Source: Nageia nagi (Eukaryota; Pinophyta). Taken from it: DNA of 64,000 bases. Location of the stretch: positions 50,716,001 through 50,780,000 of the forward strand of contig JBITNC010000001.1 of assembly GCA_050084985.1 (NCBI GenBank), in the 5' to 3' direction. Positions within the stretch are counted from its first letter, which is position 1. Every line of letters begins with the position of its first letter. This document shows, in pieces, positions 33,790 through 46,215 of this stretch. The notes under the pieces were generated by a model that saw only the letters and a program-made list of their open reading frames with translations, was not told where the DNA came from and did not search any database. Made by a program: the position numbers and the translations under genes.

Positions 33790-35540
33790 CTTTCTCTTGA
33801 GGGCAACTTCACGAACCCATAGCATCCTTAAGTTTATAAAACTAAGCTTCAAGGAGGAGCTTGGTGAACAAATCAGTAGAGTTCAAGGTGGATGGATAAT
33901 ACTCCAGGTGTATGATGCCATCAAGGACCTTTTTTCTGATAAAATGTACATGAATTTCTACATGTTTTGTTCTCTGATGGAACACTAGATTCTTAACTAA
34001 AGAAATAGTTGACTAATTATCTAAAGAAATCAAATATGAGCCACCTTGCTCATATCCAATTTCTTTCAAAAGATGCCTTAGCTGAATGGCTTCTTGGTTG
34101 CAATGACATGACACAATATTCAACTTCTATGGTGGAAAGAGAAATAGTAAGTTGCTTCTTAGAAGCTTAAGAGATATCACCTAAACCAATGCTAAACACA
34201 TATCCAAAGGTTGACTTCCTATCATCTCTATCTCCCCCATAATCAGAATCTAAGAATCCAAAGAGAACAAATGAGAGAAACTTGGAATACTTAAGAGCAA
34301 GATCTTTAGTCCCTACAACATACCTCAAGATTTGCTTAACAATATTGAGATGCTCAACATAAGGTTTCTACATGAACTATGCCATCAGATTCACTGCAAA
34401 GGTAATATTTGGCCTAAATATAGTCAAATACAAAAGACTACTAATTAATTACCTGTAAGTTGTAGCATCAGCTAGCTGAGAGTTGGAGCTCAGAGAAATA
34501 GTAATTCTAGAAGAGATTGAGATTGTAGCATATTTACACTCCTCTATTCCAAACTTCTGCAAGATATCTGATATATATTTAGATTGATTGAGGTAAGTAC
34601 AATCTTTGTATTGATACACTTGCATTCCAAGATAGTAGTGCAAGAGACCAAGATCAATCATTTCAAATATTGCCTTAAGTTTGGATATGCAATCTTGAAT
34701 GATTTCATCATTGTTCCTAGTAATAAAAAAATCATCCACATAAAGGAGAATCAAGACCATATTTTTTTTTGATTGAGCACATATAGATCAGAGTCAAAAA
34801 AACACTTGGAGAATCCAATGTCTACAAAGTACCCTAAAATCTTTTTGTACCAGGCTCTAGGTGCTTGCTTAAGTCTATATAATGACTTTTTTTAGCTTAC
34901 ACATAAAAGATACTTTACCTTTCACAATAAACCCTTCTGGTTGATTTATGAAGATTTCCACACATAAGTCATCATTGAGAAATGCACTTTTGATGTCAAG
35001 TTGAAAAACTTTTCATCTTTGAGCTGCAAAAATAGCAAAGATAACTCTTACAGTAGGCATCTTTGCCATAGGTGCAAAGGTTTTCTCATAATCTACACTG
35101 TATTTCTAAGCAAAACCTTTAGCTACTAACTTTGCCTTGTATTTCTCAATATTTTCTACTAAATTGAACTTGACCTTGTGGATCCACTTATTACCAATCA
35201 TATTCTTTTCATTGGGATAAGAAACCAAGTCACAAGTTTTATTTTTCATAAGCACCTTGTACTCAGCTTTTATGGCTTCCATCTAGCACTCGTGCTTAAA
35301 TTTTTTTTGAAAGTTGAGGGCTCATTATTGTTGTCAATTTTGGTAATTAAAGATTTGTTTAAGGTCATGCTCCTTGTTACTCTTTGTGTTGGAGGATTTT
35401 GTTCATGAGGTGACTTGTCTACATCAATATCCAACCAGCTAGAAGTAATTGAAGAGTCTTCTAGATCATTAACATCTTCATTAGAAGTAGATTCATCAAA
35501 AATTTTAGTAAACTTTACATCCCTTGAAATAAACACTGCT
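33790..35540 (-). pseudogene. Copia 1 RT and RNase H
   Basis: From 35536 down: FISRDVKF and a TSSWLDIDVDKS linker, then RT with stops. The frame reads LYRLKQAPRAWYKKILGYF near 34830-34890 and an intact YVDD at 34731-34742 in a 103-codon ORF (34449-34760) with DLGLLHYYLGMQVYQY. RNase H follows (about 33800-34440): DSDYGGDRDDRKSTFGYVF and KKQLTISLSTIEVEYC, the usual copia RNase H motifs. At least four stops or frameshifts. The region from 34900 to 35270 is the most damaged. Confidence 0.85.
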
Positions 35541-36770
35541 TTATAGGTTGGAGAGTAGAGCCTGTAACCTTTATGCTAACTGTCATAACCCATAAAGATG
35601 CATTTTCAACTCTTTTGTCTAACTTCTTTCTTTTCTTAGAAACAATGTAAGAGAATGCTTTACAACTAAACATCCTAAGGTGAGAAATGTTAGGTTTTCT
35701 TCTTGACCATACTTGAAAAAGAGTTTTACTCTAAACCACTTTTATGGGATACCTATTCAAGGTGTAAATAGTAGTGCTCATAGTTTCACCCCATAAGAAT
35801 TTAAGAAGATTACCTAATATGCATCTAGCCATCTCCATAATTATTCTATTTTTCCTTTCAACAACATCATTCTATTGAGGAGTGTAAGGAATCGTAAACT
35901 GTCTCTTGATTCCATACTTAGCATAATAGTCATTGAACTCATTGCTATTATATTCTCCCTCATTATCTGATCTTAACATCTTGATTTTAAAGTTAGTTTG
36001 ATTTTTAACAAAGGCCTTAAAAATCTTAAAATTTTGAAAGGTTTGATCTTTGTGCTCAAGTAGATATCCAAAGGTCATTTTATTAAAGTCACCAATGAAG
36101 GTCAAGATGTAAGATGTTCCTCTAAGTGACTTAGATGGAAATGGATCTATTAAATCTAAATGCACAAGTTGAAGAGGTTGAGATGCTTTTTTCATCTTAT
36201 CTTTTTTAAATTTGTCCATGCATCTTGCTAAGAATGCATTTCTCGTATAGACCAACTGAAGAAGAAATTGAAGGCAAATCTTTCACAAGTTCTTGATCTT
36301 TCATGACTTGAATACTCTTATGATTAAGGCACCTTATATGATGGTGCCAAAGATTGCCTTTAAAACACACACTAGAAGTAAGACATATATTTGATGAAAC
36401 TTGATCCATAATGTAAAGGTTATCTTTCATTGATTCTTTAACCAAAATGGTAAGTCTTTTTTTAATGCATCTGGATTGAGAGTCAAACTCAAAAGAGTAC
36501 CCTTTTCTAGCAATTTAGATTATGGAGAGAAGGTTCATCCTTAACTTAGGAACATAGAGAATATTTTCAAGAATCTTTCCATAAATCATCACACTCTTAA
36601 TTCCTTGGACTTTAAAGGTAGAGTTATCACCTATCACAACCGTATCTTTATTATACTTGTGAAAGTTCTTAAACTTTTTTTTTCAAATCATAGGTGATTA
36701 ATGCAATTAGAGTCAACAATCCATTTAGATGAAAAAGAGTGAGACATGGAGTAGAGCATTATAGCAAAAC
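35541..36770 (-). pseudogene. Copia 1 protease and integrase
   Basis: Protease start at about 36730: SSKWIVDSNCINHL, where copia proteases have V-D-S-G; glycine is asparagine here. A GAG-pre-integrase segment (36206-36445) has LWHHHIRCLNHKSI and LYEKCILSKMH. The integrase core (35780-36255) keeps all three acidic residues: VHLDLIDPF, LRSDNEGEY and VVERKNRIIMEMARC. After that the C-terminal part reads ISHLRMFSCKAF. This is the best-preserved integrase of the three copias here, though a stop after YTPQ and frameshifts remain. Confidence 0.85.
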
Positions 36771-36783
36771 CAATATGAATATT

Positions 36784-37640
36784 TTACTTTCTTTTATAAT
36801 TCTTTACATTTCCATTGCTTTTTTTCTTTTTCTCTCTTTTCTTTTTGTAGCAATCAACTTCTTTATGACCTTTAATGCCATAATAGTTATAATTACCATC
36901 AAATTTTTCCTTAGGATAGGGATTTTTTGCTTTTGCTTTTTCCATCTCTTTGCTTAAAATGATTGTTGTTGCCATTATTCTCACTGCTGTGGTTGTTGTT
37001 TCTATTGTTTTCGCTGCTATTGTAGCCACAGCCTTTTTTCTCAAACTTTTTGGAGGAAGAAGGATAAGATTTCTTTTGATGGTTGAACTTCTTTTTGAAA
37101 GGATTTTTGATTACTCCAAAAGCAATGTTATTATTTTTAGAAAAATAAATCAACATCTTATTGTTAAAGATTTCCTCATGCTTTAATAGGTGCCTTGAAA
37201 GGTTCTCAAAGGAGAAGACTTCTTTTTCATCATTAAGCCTTATTTCTATAACCATCACAACATTTTCAAACTTTGAAAAGAGGTTTTGAAAAATAATAAA
37301 GACCATGAACTCATCATTTATCTAATTACACCCATACGCAATAAGATGGGTCCTTAAGTCAAATGATTTTGTTGAAATAGATAGCCATATTTTCATCTTC
37401 TCCTTGATGAGATTGAAGTAACTTTTGAAGTATGATAAACCTTCTTGAAAAGTTTGAACCAAGGTAGATTTTTTTAAACTTATCATCTGCTTCTTTTGTT
37501 GAGGTTAAAGAGGAAATCATCAAAAGCACATCATCTAAAATTGCGCGGTAAATCATGGAGGTTGCCAACTCATTCTTTGTGTTGTAAGCTTCAAGTGCCT
37601 TCTCATCTGTAGGAGGTATGGTTCTCATTCACTATTTACT
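36784..37640 (-). pseudogene. Copia 1 gag (broken)
   Basis: ORF 37359-37628 reads NTKNELATSMIYRAILDDVLL and ends in DENMAIYFNKII (the copia gag UBN2-type region). 36911-37306 continues with RLNDEKEVFSFENLSRHLL, then an Asn-rich tract (NNRNNNHSSENNGNNN). A shifted frame (36784-37044) gives the zinc-knuckle region NYNYYGIKGHKEVDC, where both N-terminal cysteines of CX2CX4HX4C are tyrosine while H and the last C remain. Gag would form the virus-like particle; this copy is frameshifted at least twice. Confidence 0.82.
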
Positions 37641-40600
37641 AAAACTTTCTTGTCTGTAATTTAGCTCTTATCTGAGGTTTTTAAATCCCATAGTTATAAC
37701 CATTAAGAATGTGTTTGGGTAAAAAGGTTTTTTCCATTTGCTACATAAGAATATGAAATAATAAGCATGTGGTTTCAATAGATAATATTAAATATTTAAT
37801 TTTAACCAAGTAAATAATACATGTTACATTTAACATTAAAGACATGCTTGATTTGATTTACAAATGTAAATGTTTTACAACTCAAATAATAACCCATGTA
37901 CCCAAATACGTTTCTCATCTCTAGTATCGTAGTTGTAGAGTGACATTGTTGAACCTTGTTTTCTTGTCTAAAATTAGGCCTTCGTCTGGATGCCCACACA
38001 AAAGAAGCCCAAGTACTACCAATCCTCAACTAGTTTTCTTTGGGTAGCAATATACTCTCACAAAGAGAAGTACTAGCTATTTTCTAAGGTTTCAATGTTT
38101 ATTAGATTGGCAAATTTTTTAATCTTGATTAGGTTTCAAGTTGTCCTCCTAGGTTATTAGGATAATCGCTGAATGGACATGCGAATATGTGGTATCACTA
38201 CACACATACCTATCCACCTATTGGAGTTAAATCTAGACCAACAAAAGACTTAAGAGCAATTAATAAGTACAAACTTTTTATCACTTGGATCGTCAGACTT
38301 AAAGGCTCCAGTTTGCTTGTTCTCACCTCATGGCTCCCTAAACAAGTTATGTTGCAGAATGTACATATGGATGTGTTCATTTTAAGAGGTTGCTCATTTC
38401 AATGTTTGTGATTTTGCATAAGTAAATAAAGCAAAAATGCTAAACATGAAGTAAAAGAGCTAAGTAAACAAATATCATCCATTCATAGCTTGGAACCTTT
38501 AAGAGTCCAATGGGTTTTGTTTACTAACCCCTAAAGGACATCTTTACATAGGTCTATATCTTGCACAAGTTAACTTTGCATAAAGGATACATCAATTTTT
38601 ATAATTTGCACAATTCCAATAAATTTGCATAAAAAATACTCTAGCATGTACCATTTCATAACTTTGAATTAAGTAATAAGCATGCATCTTAAAAAGAATT
38701 TTAAGCAAGTATCATCCTTATTAATTTGCATAAGTTTAACTTTTCCTAAAGGATAAATACTTAGGCATAAGCATGCATAAAAATTAAGTTCTAAAAAAAA
38801 AGAATCTTTTAAGCATAATCATGCATCCTAAATAAGTATTAAGCATGTATAAAAATTTAAGCATAAGCATGCATCAATCCATAAATTTAAAAAATTAAGT
38901 ATCTTTGCATAAGAAATAATCATGCATTATTTTCATAATTTTTAAGGAGGCATAACAAGTTTCATAATTTTTAAGGAGGCATAACAAGCATCATTCATAA
39001 GTTTATCCATCACTTTTCATAAGTAACTTAGATTTTAAAAAATCATAAAATGTTTCCTCCTTTTTACTTAAAAATCATTTAAAGTATTTTAACACTATTA
39101 AATTAGATTTGTTTCCCCCCTTTTGTTAAGGTTAAATTTTTTTTCAAAGTATTTAATACTATTAAATCAAGTGTTTATTTAAGCCTTAATAAATGCTTTT
39201 TAAAAAATATATATATACTTTTCTACTTAAGGTTTTAAAAAAAAAGGTTCCCCTTTCATTATTTAAAAAAAATTCTTTTCAAAACATAAGAGGAAATTAT
39301 TATAAGGGTACAACATAATAAATGTGAAACTTAAAGATCACCCTTCCTACTACAAGAAATTAAAAACATAATGGAGACCCATACTCTACCAAAAAGAATT
39401 TAATGCTTGATGAGTGCAAATTAATGTCATAGTAGAAAGCGTGGAGAAGAGGATAGGATAGGTCATAGGGCGAAGAGACTGGTAGGCCAACTAAATTAAT
39501 TCACCTAGGCCCATAACTTTTTGATCGAACCCCAAGCTAAATGATTGAAATGATGCATATTTTTTAAACAAAAAAAACTTCAATTAATTGTCCTGCATAA
39601 TCAACTACTCTAGAAGGAGAGGAGGGGCATGAGTGAATAGAAGGAAAGTACCCCCTAAAGATAAGAGGATAAGGTCCAAGCAGAGGTTGCAAGGGAAGGT
39701 CTGCGAGAAGGGGCGATGAGACAGAAGGTGAGGGTCCAAAAAAAAATGGCCAGGCAATCAATAGAGACCAAGTGATAGAGCAGGGAGGAGTATGGTACAG
39801 AGACTAGAGGAAGTTGGTCTTAAGGCCCCCTTGTATGAGGTAAAAGGGGTCGAACTAAGCAAGGGAGGTGCATGAAAAAAATGTGGCTACTGTCAATGCT
39901 GCAAGGGTTTAAAAATTATCAAATGGGTGCAACAGAAGCAAGACAAAGGAGGAAAGGGGCTTGTGCAAGGAGGATACTCTATGTGGAGGAGGATCGACCA
40001 AATACATTTTTTTTTATTAACTTCTAAGAAAGGGGCTATCGCCAGTTATATCAGGTCACCATCGCTAGTGGAGGAGCAGCAAGAAGTGATAGGGGACCAT
40101 GAGGGTGAAGTGATAGGAGGTGGAAGGAGGAGATAAAGGCCATTGCATAGACTAAAACAACTATGAGGTGGCAGAGGAGGCTACAGTGCAGGCCATGGGA
40201 AATGAGGTTGCTCCTTTCCCTTTCACAACATTGTCATACAATAGAGGAAATGAGGTTACTCCTTTGCTATTTACAATGTCACCATTGGAAAAATTTTTGA
40301 CGTCACGTGACCCATGATGGTGAGGAAGTTGCCCAGTTGGTGGTACATGAGGTTATAGACTCTTGCAATAATGGATGACAATCCCCAACTTTGACTAGGC
40401 TCTAAATTGTTTTAGATGTTATATTTCCATAGAAAAGAAAAAAAAATGTTATTTAAAAAATATTAAAATGTTTATATAAGTACCCTTTTCCTTTTTTTTA
40501 AATTGCAAATATAAAAACTTATGAAATGTTGCAATTTGTAAATTAACCCTCTTAAAAAAAAAATGCATCTCCTTAATAATGGTTAGAAAAAAAAATTGCA

Positions 40601-41000
40601 TTATATTTCTTAGCATATTATGTAATATTACAACGTAATATTACACAAATTTTGTATAATAACTTCTTTTCTTAAATTTGTAACAATTTAAAAAAATTGC
40701 ATATAACATAAGAGAAAAAATTTGCTATTTAACCATAATGTATTCTTGCGCATTTACTTAACATAAAAAATGTTAGTAGAACACACAAACTGAGCAATAA
40801 TATATGATGTTATTGAGGTAATATTTTTTAGGAAGTTGAACTAACATAATCACAAAAGAATGTTAGTATCAAAAATGAAAAAAAAGGATATGGGATTATA
40901 CCTCTAAATTATTTTACCTCCAACAAGAAGAGTAAACCTCACAAGATGATGAAGAAATATGAAGAACCTTCAAGGTGTTGAAAAAGAGATTCCACACCAA
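37641..41000 (-). other. Copia 1 leader, about 3.4 kb
   Basis: No coding domain. In coding order: an AT-rich first part (41000-40370), a GC-richer segment (about 40370-39400) rich in C/T on the coding strand, a T/A-rich part, a zone of ATGCATGC-type motifs (about 38980-38660), and a conserved part (38560-37700) that aligns with 45330-46200 in Copia 2 and 53620-54480 in Copia 3. A 29-bp direct repeat occurs at 38931-38988. The leader is unusually long for copia elements. Confidence 0.75.
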
Positions 41001-41012
41001 GCTCTGATACCA
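41001..41012 (-). other. primer-binding site of Copia 1 (initiator Met tRNA)
   Basis: Minus strand reads TGGTATCAGAGC, the complement of the 3' end of plant initiator methionine tRNA, two bases from the 5' LTR end at 41015. Confidence 0.93.
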
Positions 41013-41014
41013 AA

Positions 41015-41516
41015 TGTGAGAATTGAATTATAATAAAAACAATCATAAACTACCAAGATCACATGAAAGCTCTCAATTCACATCTAACTATCATACAAAG
41101 CAATCTCACAAAGATAACACAAAATGTAAGTAGTTCTTCCAATTAGAAGTACATCCACTAACTAGATCTTTACTTAAATCATAAATATAACTCTCTTACA
41201 ATATTTCTAATCTCAACTCCTACATTTCTATCCTATAGCATAACATTACTCTATAATTGGTGTGTAATCACAAAGAGGAAGACTTCTATTTATAGGCCAA
41301 AATCCCTCTTTGGATCACCCTTTTATTTAATGTACAAAAGCATGACATGCACATCCTTTTACCTAAGGGGCATGCTCATAACATGGAATGCAAGATAAGT
41401 TACATTATCATATTCACTTAAATACTTAAGGTATCAAATGATATCCTTAAGTATTAGTGAACTTTCATAGAAGATTTAATACAAACCTTTACAATAATGC
41501 ATTACACATTTCAACT
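41015..41516 (-). repeat. 5' LTR of Copia 1
   Basis: 502 bp, from 41516 (AGTTGAAATG; the first T of TG has become A) to TTCTCACA at 41015 in coding orientation. Aligns end to end with 32473-32972. Confidence 0.92.
41287..41294 (-). promoter_or_regulatory. TATA box in Copia 1 5' LTR
   Basis: The coding strand reads GGCCTATAAATAGAAG. The same motif is kept in the other LTRs of the family, for example near 51740 (GGCCTATAAATAGAAGG) and 63655. It is the likely core promoter driving the genomic RNA. Confidence 0.7.
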
Positions 41517-42524
41517 GATAAGATAGCTACTACTTTAGAACAAGCTCATGATGGTTTATGTGGTGGTCACTTTCATGCAAAAGCACTACACACCAAAATA
41601 TTGAGAATTGGATATTATTGGCCTACTATGGAAGAGGATTGTAAAGGTCATGTAAAAATTTGATTGCAATGCCAAAAACATGCAAATTTAGAGAAACAAC
41701 ATTCCCAAGAATTGCATTTTATTGTTTCTCCATGGCCATTTGCTACTTGGGGCTTATATTTGATTAGCATGATTTATCCTCACTCTATGGAAAGACATAA
41801 CTTTATCACCAAAATATCATCACAAGATTTGGTGTACCACAAATATTGATCATGGATAATGGCTCAAATTTCAAAGGAAAAGACATTAAGGCATTTTGTA
41901 ATAAATTTCACATTACGCAAACCTTTTATTCCATTATTATCCTCAAGGAAATGGTCAAGCTAAAGCTAGAAATAAGACACTCAAGAATATACTTTCCAAA
42001 TCATGGGATAGATATAAGAAATATTGGTATGAGCAATTGCCATATGCATTATAGGCATATAGAACAAGTGTTCGTATAGCCACTTGGGCAACACCATTCT
42101 CATTGGTATATGGAGATAAGGCCATTGTCCCACTTGAGTTGGAAATCCCCTCCCTTAGGATTTCCTTACAAGGTGACATATCCAATGAAGAAGCAAGAAA
42201 AGAAAGGTTGCAACAATTGGAATCATTAGATAAGAATAGGATCAGAGCCATTGAACATTAAAGGGTATACCATGCAAAACTCAAGAGAGCATTTGGAAAG
42301 AAAATCAAAGAAAAAGAGTTCAAGGTAGGAGATCTAGTGTTGAAAAAAAATATCAGAAAAACAACAACAAATAATAAAGCAAAAGGCAAGCTTGAGACCA
42401 ATTGGCTAAGCCTATATGTTGTAATTGAAGCAACAGGATCAGGTGCATATTGACTATCATCCATAGATGGTAAAGAAGTACCAAATACATCCAATGCCAT
42501 CCATCTTAAATGCTTCTATGCTTA
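41517..42524 (+). pseudogene. gypsy II integrase, main part
   Basis: Continues the protein cut at 32472: AHDGLCGGHFHAKALHTKIL and C..QKHA for the zinc-binding region (41545-41690), then PWPFATWGLYLI (41730-41765), where the first catalytic aspartate of G-L-D-L-I is tyrosine. The second aspartate is kept (MDNGSNFKGKD, 41848-41880). The glutamate position reads NGQAKARNKTL, so lysine replaces it. The C-terminal part shows FKVGDLVLKK (42320-42350) and ends at a stop near 42524. Two of three catalytic residues are lost and there are stops and frameshifts. Confidence 0.83.
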
Positions 42525-42642
42525 GAGACGATAGCTTTGTGCCCTATAAAATACAAAATTCATGAGCAGGGGAATACAAACTTTTATTTTTTTTCAAAAT
42601 CCAAAGATTCCCATGACACTAGCCCATGCATTACAAGTAAGC
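42525..42642 (+). other. gypsy II 3' non-coding, left of Copia 2
   Basis: Short non-coding stretch after integrase. It ends in TAAGC (42638-42642), the left target-site copy of Copia 2, and continues at 51236. Confidence 0.6.
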
Positions 42643-43141
42643 TCTTAGAATGTATAATGCATTATTGTAAACATTTTATAATAATCTTCTATGTAAGTTC
42701 CCTAATACTTAAGGGTATCATTTGATACCTTAAGTATATAAGTGAATATGATAATGTAACTTATCCTACACTCCATGTCATGAGCATGCCCCTTAGGTAA
42801 AAGGATATGCATGTCATGCGTTTGTACATTGGGTAAAAAGGTGATCCGAAGAGGGATTTTGGCCTATAAAGAGAAGGCTCCTTATTTGGATCATAGACCA
42901 ATTTGTGGAGTAAATCTATGCTATAAGATAATGTTTAGAAGATGAGTTAGGAGAATTGTAAGAGATTTATGTTTGTGAATGAAGTGAGATCTAGTTAGTG
43001 GATGTACTCCTAGTTGGAGGAATCACTTACATCTTGTGTTATCTTTGTGAGATTGCTTTGTGAGTTTCTTAGATGTAAATTGTGAGCTTTCATATGATCT
43101 TGGTAGTTTAATATTGTATTATCTATAGTTCAATCCCTTGA
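42643..43141 (+). repeat. 5' LTR of Copia 2
   Basis: Starts TCTTAGAATG (TG mutated to TC) and ends just before TTTGGTATTAAAGC. 499 bp. It includes the AGGGTATCATTTGATACC imperfect palindrome and GGCCTATAAAGAG at the TATA position. Confidence 0.9.
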
Positions 43142-43143
43142 TT

Positions 43144-43155
43144 TGGTATTAAAGC
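43144..43155 (+). other. primer-binding site of Copia 2 (degenerate iMet)
   Basis: TGGTATTAAAGC against TGGTATCAGAGC: two substitutions, both transitions, consistent with age. Confidence 0.75.
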
Positions 43156-46100
43156 AACTTGGAGGCTCCTCTTCACATCTTTGGAGACCCGTCATCTTGG
43201 AGGTTCATCTAGATCCTTGTTGAGGTAATAGAATTGTAAAGGGTTAACATCCTTCCTTTCTTTTCTTTTTTTACTATTTCTTAATATACTAACATATTTT
43301 ATGACATATGTTAGTTTATTTGTGTTTGAAATATAGTCAAAATAGCAATACAATGCAATTTTTTTATTTACACTAACCTCTTATGTTAATAGCATTTTTT
43401 GTACAAAAATTGCTTAATATAATGATATACTTTTTATTCAAGAGGATAGTATATAATGCAATTATTTTTTATACCAACTTTTTTTTGTTAGTAGCATTTT
43501 CAAAAAAATTGCTTAAACCATTATTATAATTCCTATTTGAAGAGGATAGTATACAATTATTTTTTTATATCTATATCTTTTATATTTTTTTTTCCTTATA
43601 AAGCTATTTTAGCTTTAAAATTAGAAGGTTGTATTTCTTTTACATATATGCAGATATATTTGTTGTTTCAAACAAAGAAGAGTAGAGCATATACATTTAA
43701 TTTTTTTTTTTTTTTCAAATCCTTTCATTTCCTTATTTTTCCAAATGATTTTTACATTTTTGGGAGGTGGTATTGGGTTGGCAAAGCCCTCTAGCAATAC
43801 CCTCACCTATGTTTTTGGGTAGCGATATTTTCTCTCCTCTCAATGTTATTGACTAGATCCTCCTCTGAAGTGGTGTCGTTGGGTATGTCTAAAGCCACTA
43901 GGGTGCCACCTCCTCTCTCCATCATCTCTCCACCTCAGCTTCCCCTCCATTGCACCTTTCATGTTTTGGGTTACAACTTTGTTTGAGGATAGACCTTTTA
44001 CTAAAACCCTAGATGCACTCTCTTGCTAGACATGTAGAGAAAGGTGCCTCCCCTTCTACTAAAACCCTAGATACACTCCTCCATCATGTTCTTGACCCTC
44101 TTATGCCTTCTGCTTCCCTATTCATTGTATGCTTTGAAATGATGGGAAATGTGATTAATCTTATTAGCCTAATAGTCACGAGGCCCCTTGCTGGACTCCC
44201 TTTTCTCACCTCTATGTACACCCATGTTTCCTCTATATATCCAAGCTTCAAGGTGGCCATTTTGTTGTTGTTGTTCTCTAAGATTGCCTTCTTGCTTCAC
44301 CTTTTACCCACTCTTGGTCTATTACTCTTTCACTTAAAGCATGGGAAGAGAAACTACCCACTTCTGTACCTATAATCTCTCCTACATAAATGTTTGACAA
44401 ATGTTTTACCTATAAACCTGTCACTTCAAGATTTGTTTTGGGGATGCTTGCAATTTTTTTTAGCAAAACCATAATGATATGTTTGACTTGGAGTGCTTAA
44501 ATAAAACTTTGCATTAATGGTTAAGTTCAATTAAATGCTATTCTTTTGAATTCATGTCTTCCTCTAAATTTTTGTACTCTTCATTAATTTCTCTAATATT
44601 TAATGATGATTATCTTACTTATTTAAATGGAGAAAGTTATGAAGTGATTTTTTTTTAGAATAAAGAATTTTAGGCATTAATGCTCCATAGTTAAAAGAGA
44701 TTTTTTTTAACTATATGCTAAAAGTAAATTTTTTACTTAGATATTTTTGAAGCTAATTGTTTAAATTTTTTAGAGGCAATTTTTTTTACTTTGAATTACA
44801 ATCTTGCCTTGGATAATTTTGTTTTAGCAATCTTATTAATGCAATCTTTTAGCATTAAAATTACAAAATGCAATAGTGGCAATTTTACTTTCAAAATTAC
44901 TTGCGATAAAATATGTAATTTTTTTAGTAAGCATTTATTGGAAGGATAATTTTTTTTAAGTAAAAAGGGAGATATCTATGAGCCTTTTACTTAAATTTTT
45001 TGTTTATCCTCTATGATTAGAATGCATATTTATCTCTTAAAACCTTTTTTTTGCTTTTGTAAATAATGAATGCTTAGGACTTAATTTTTTAAGTTAATAA
45101 TGCATGCTTAGGACTTAATTTTTTTTAAAGTTAATGATGCATGCTTAGGACTTAATTTTTTATGTTAAATGCATAGGACTTAATTTTTGAAGATGCATGC
45201 TTATAACTTAAAAAGATGCATGTTGAGTATTTTTCTTTATGCAAAGTTAACCTATGCAAATTTATGAAATTAATGCATGTTTATACTTAAGTATTTATCT
45301 TTTTTTTTTATGTAAGAGTACTTGTGCAAAATTAAGAATGATGTAAAGATATCCTTTAGGGGTTGGTAAAAAAATCCATTGGACATTTATGTTTCAAATC
45401 TGGAATGGATGATATTTTTTACTTATGCTATTTTACTTCATATTTTGTATTTTGATTTATTTACTTATGCAAATAAAAATGCAAACATGAAAATGAGCAA
45501 CCCCTTAAAATGAACACATCCTCATGTACATTCTACAACATGATTTGTGTGGAGAGCCATGAGGTGAGGATAGGCAATCTAAAGCCTTTAAATCCAATGA
45601 TCCAAATGGTGAAAAGTTTGTGCTTATCAATTGCCTCTAAGTCCTCTATTGGTCTAAACATAACTCCAATAGGTGGACAGACATGTGTGTAGTGATACCA
45701 CATGTTCGCACATCTATTCAGGGATTATCCTGATAACCTAAAAGGATAACTTAAAACCTAATCAATATTAATAATTTGGTCAATCCAATAAATATCATAA
45801 CCTTAAAAAATAGTAGGTACTCCTTATAAAAAAGTATAATACTGACCAAGATGAACTATTTGAGGATTGGTAGTATTTAGACTCCTCTTGTATGGGTATC
45901 TAGGTGAAGGCCTAATTTTAAACAAGAAAACAAGCTTCAATAATGTCACTCTACATCTACGGTTCTTAAGATGAGAAATATTTTTGGGTACATGGATTAT
46001 TATTTGAGTTGTAAAATATTTGCACTTATGAATCAAATCAAGCATGTCTCTAGTGTTAAAATTAACATGTATTATTTACTTGGTTAAAATTTAACATATA

Positions 46101-46215
46101 ATATTGTTTATTGAACCACATGTTTATTATCTTTCACATATTTATGTAGCAAATAGAAGACTCTTTTTTACCTAAATACATTCTTGATGGTTCCAACTTT
46201 AGAATTTGAGAACCT
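43156..46215 (+). other. Copia 2 leader, about 3.1 kb
   Basis: No recognised coding domain. 43390-43560 has an approximate twofold repeat around AATTGCTTAA and AAGAGGATAGTATA. 43740-44400 is GC-richer and C/T-rich, with a 58-bp spaced repeat of ACTAAAACCCTAGAT (44000, 44058); it contains a hydrophobic 120-codon ORF (44013-44375) without known domain. 45060-45240 is an array of ATGCATGCTTAGGACTTAATTT units. 45330-46200 is the conserved part shared with Copias 1 and 3. Confidence 0.75.
45060..45240 (+). repeat. ATGCATGC repeat array, Copia 2 leader
   Basis: Five units of about 30-43 bp, each with (A)TGCATGCTTA or GCATAGG followed by GGACTTAATTTTT and often AAGTTAA, so that a CTTAATTTTTTAAGTT inverted repeat forms. 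Equivalent zones are 53220-53600 (Copia 3) and, on the minus strand, 38660-38980 (Copia 1). Confidence 0.85.

Larger units (their letters stand above)
32473..41516 (-). mobile_element. Ty1/copia retrotransposon, Copia 1 (complete structure, dead)
   Basis: 9044 bp on the minus strand with both LTRs (about 500 bp), iMet primer-binding site, long leader, gag, protease, integrase, RT, RNase H and polypurine tract. The domain order with integrase before RT defines Ty1/copia. Inserted within the integrase of gypsy II. LTRs differ at roughly one position in ten by eye, mainly transitions. I see no convincing 5-bp target duplication (AATGA at the left, GATAA at the right). Tork-like lineage is a guess from the integrase/RT wording. 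Confidence 0.9.

Noticed and set aside
36784-37186. Hydrophobic plus-strand ORFs opposite Copia 1 gag
   Set aside because: They are antisense shadows of the Asn/Lys-rich gag tail; the minus-strand reading has family motifs.
44013-44375. 120-codon hydrophobic ORF
   Set aside because: Lies in the copia leader, has no known domain and no counterpart in Copias 1 and 3; kept only as part of the variable segment.
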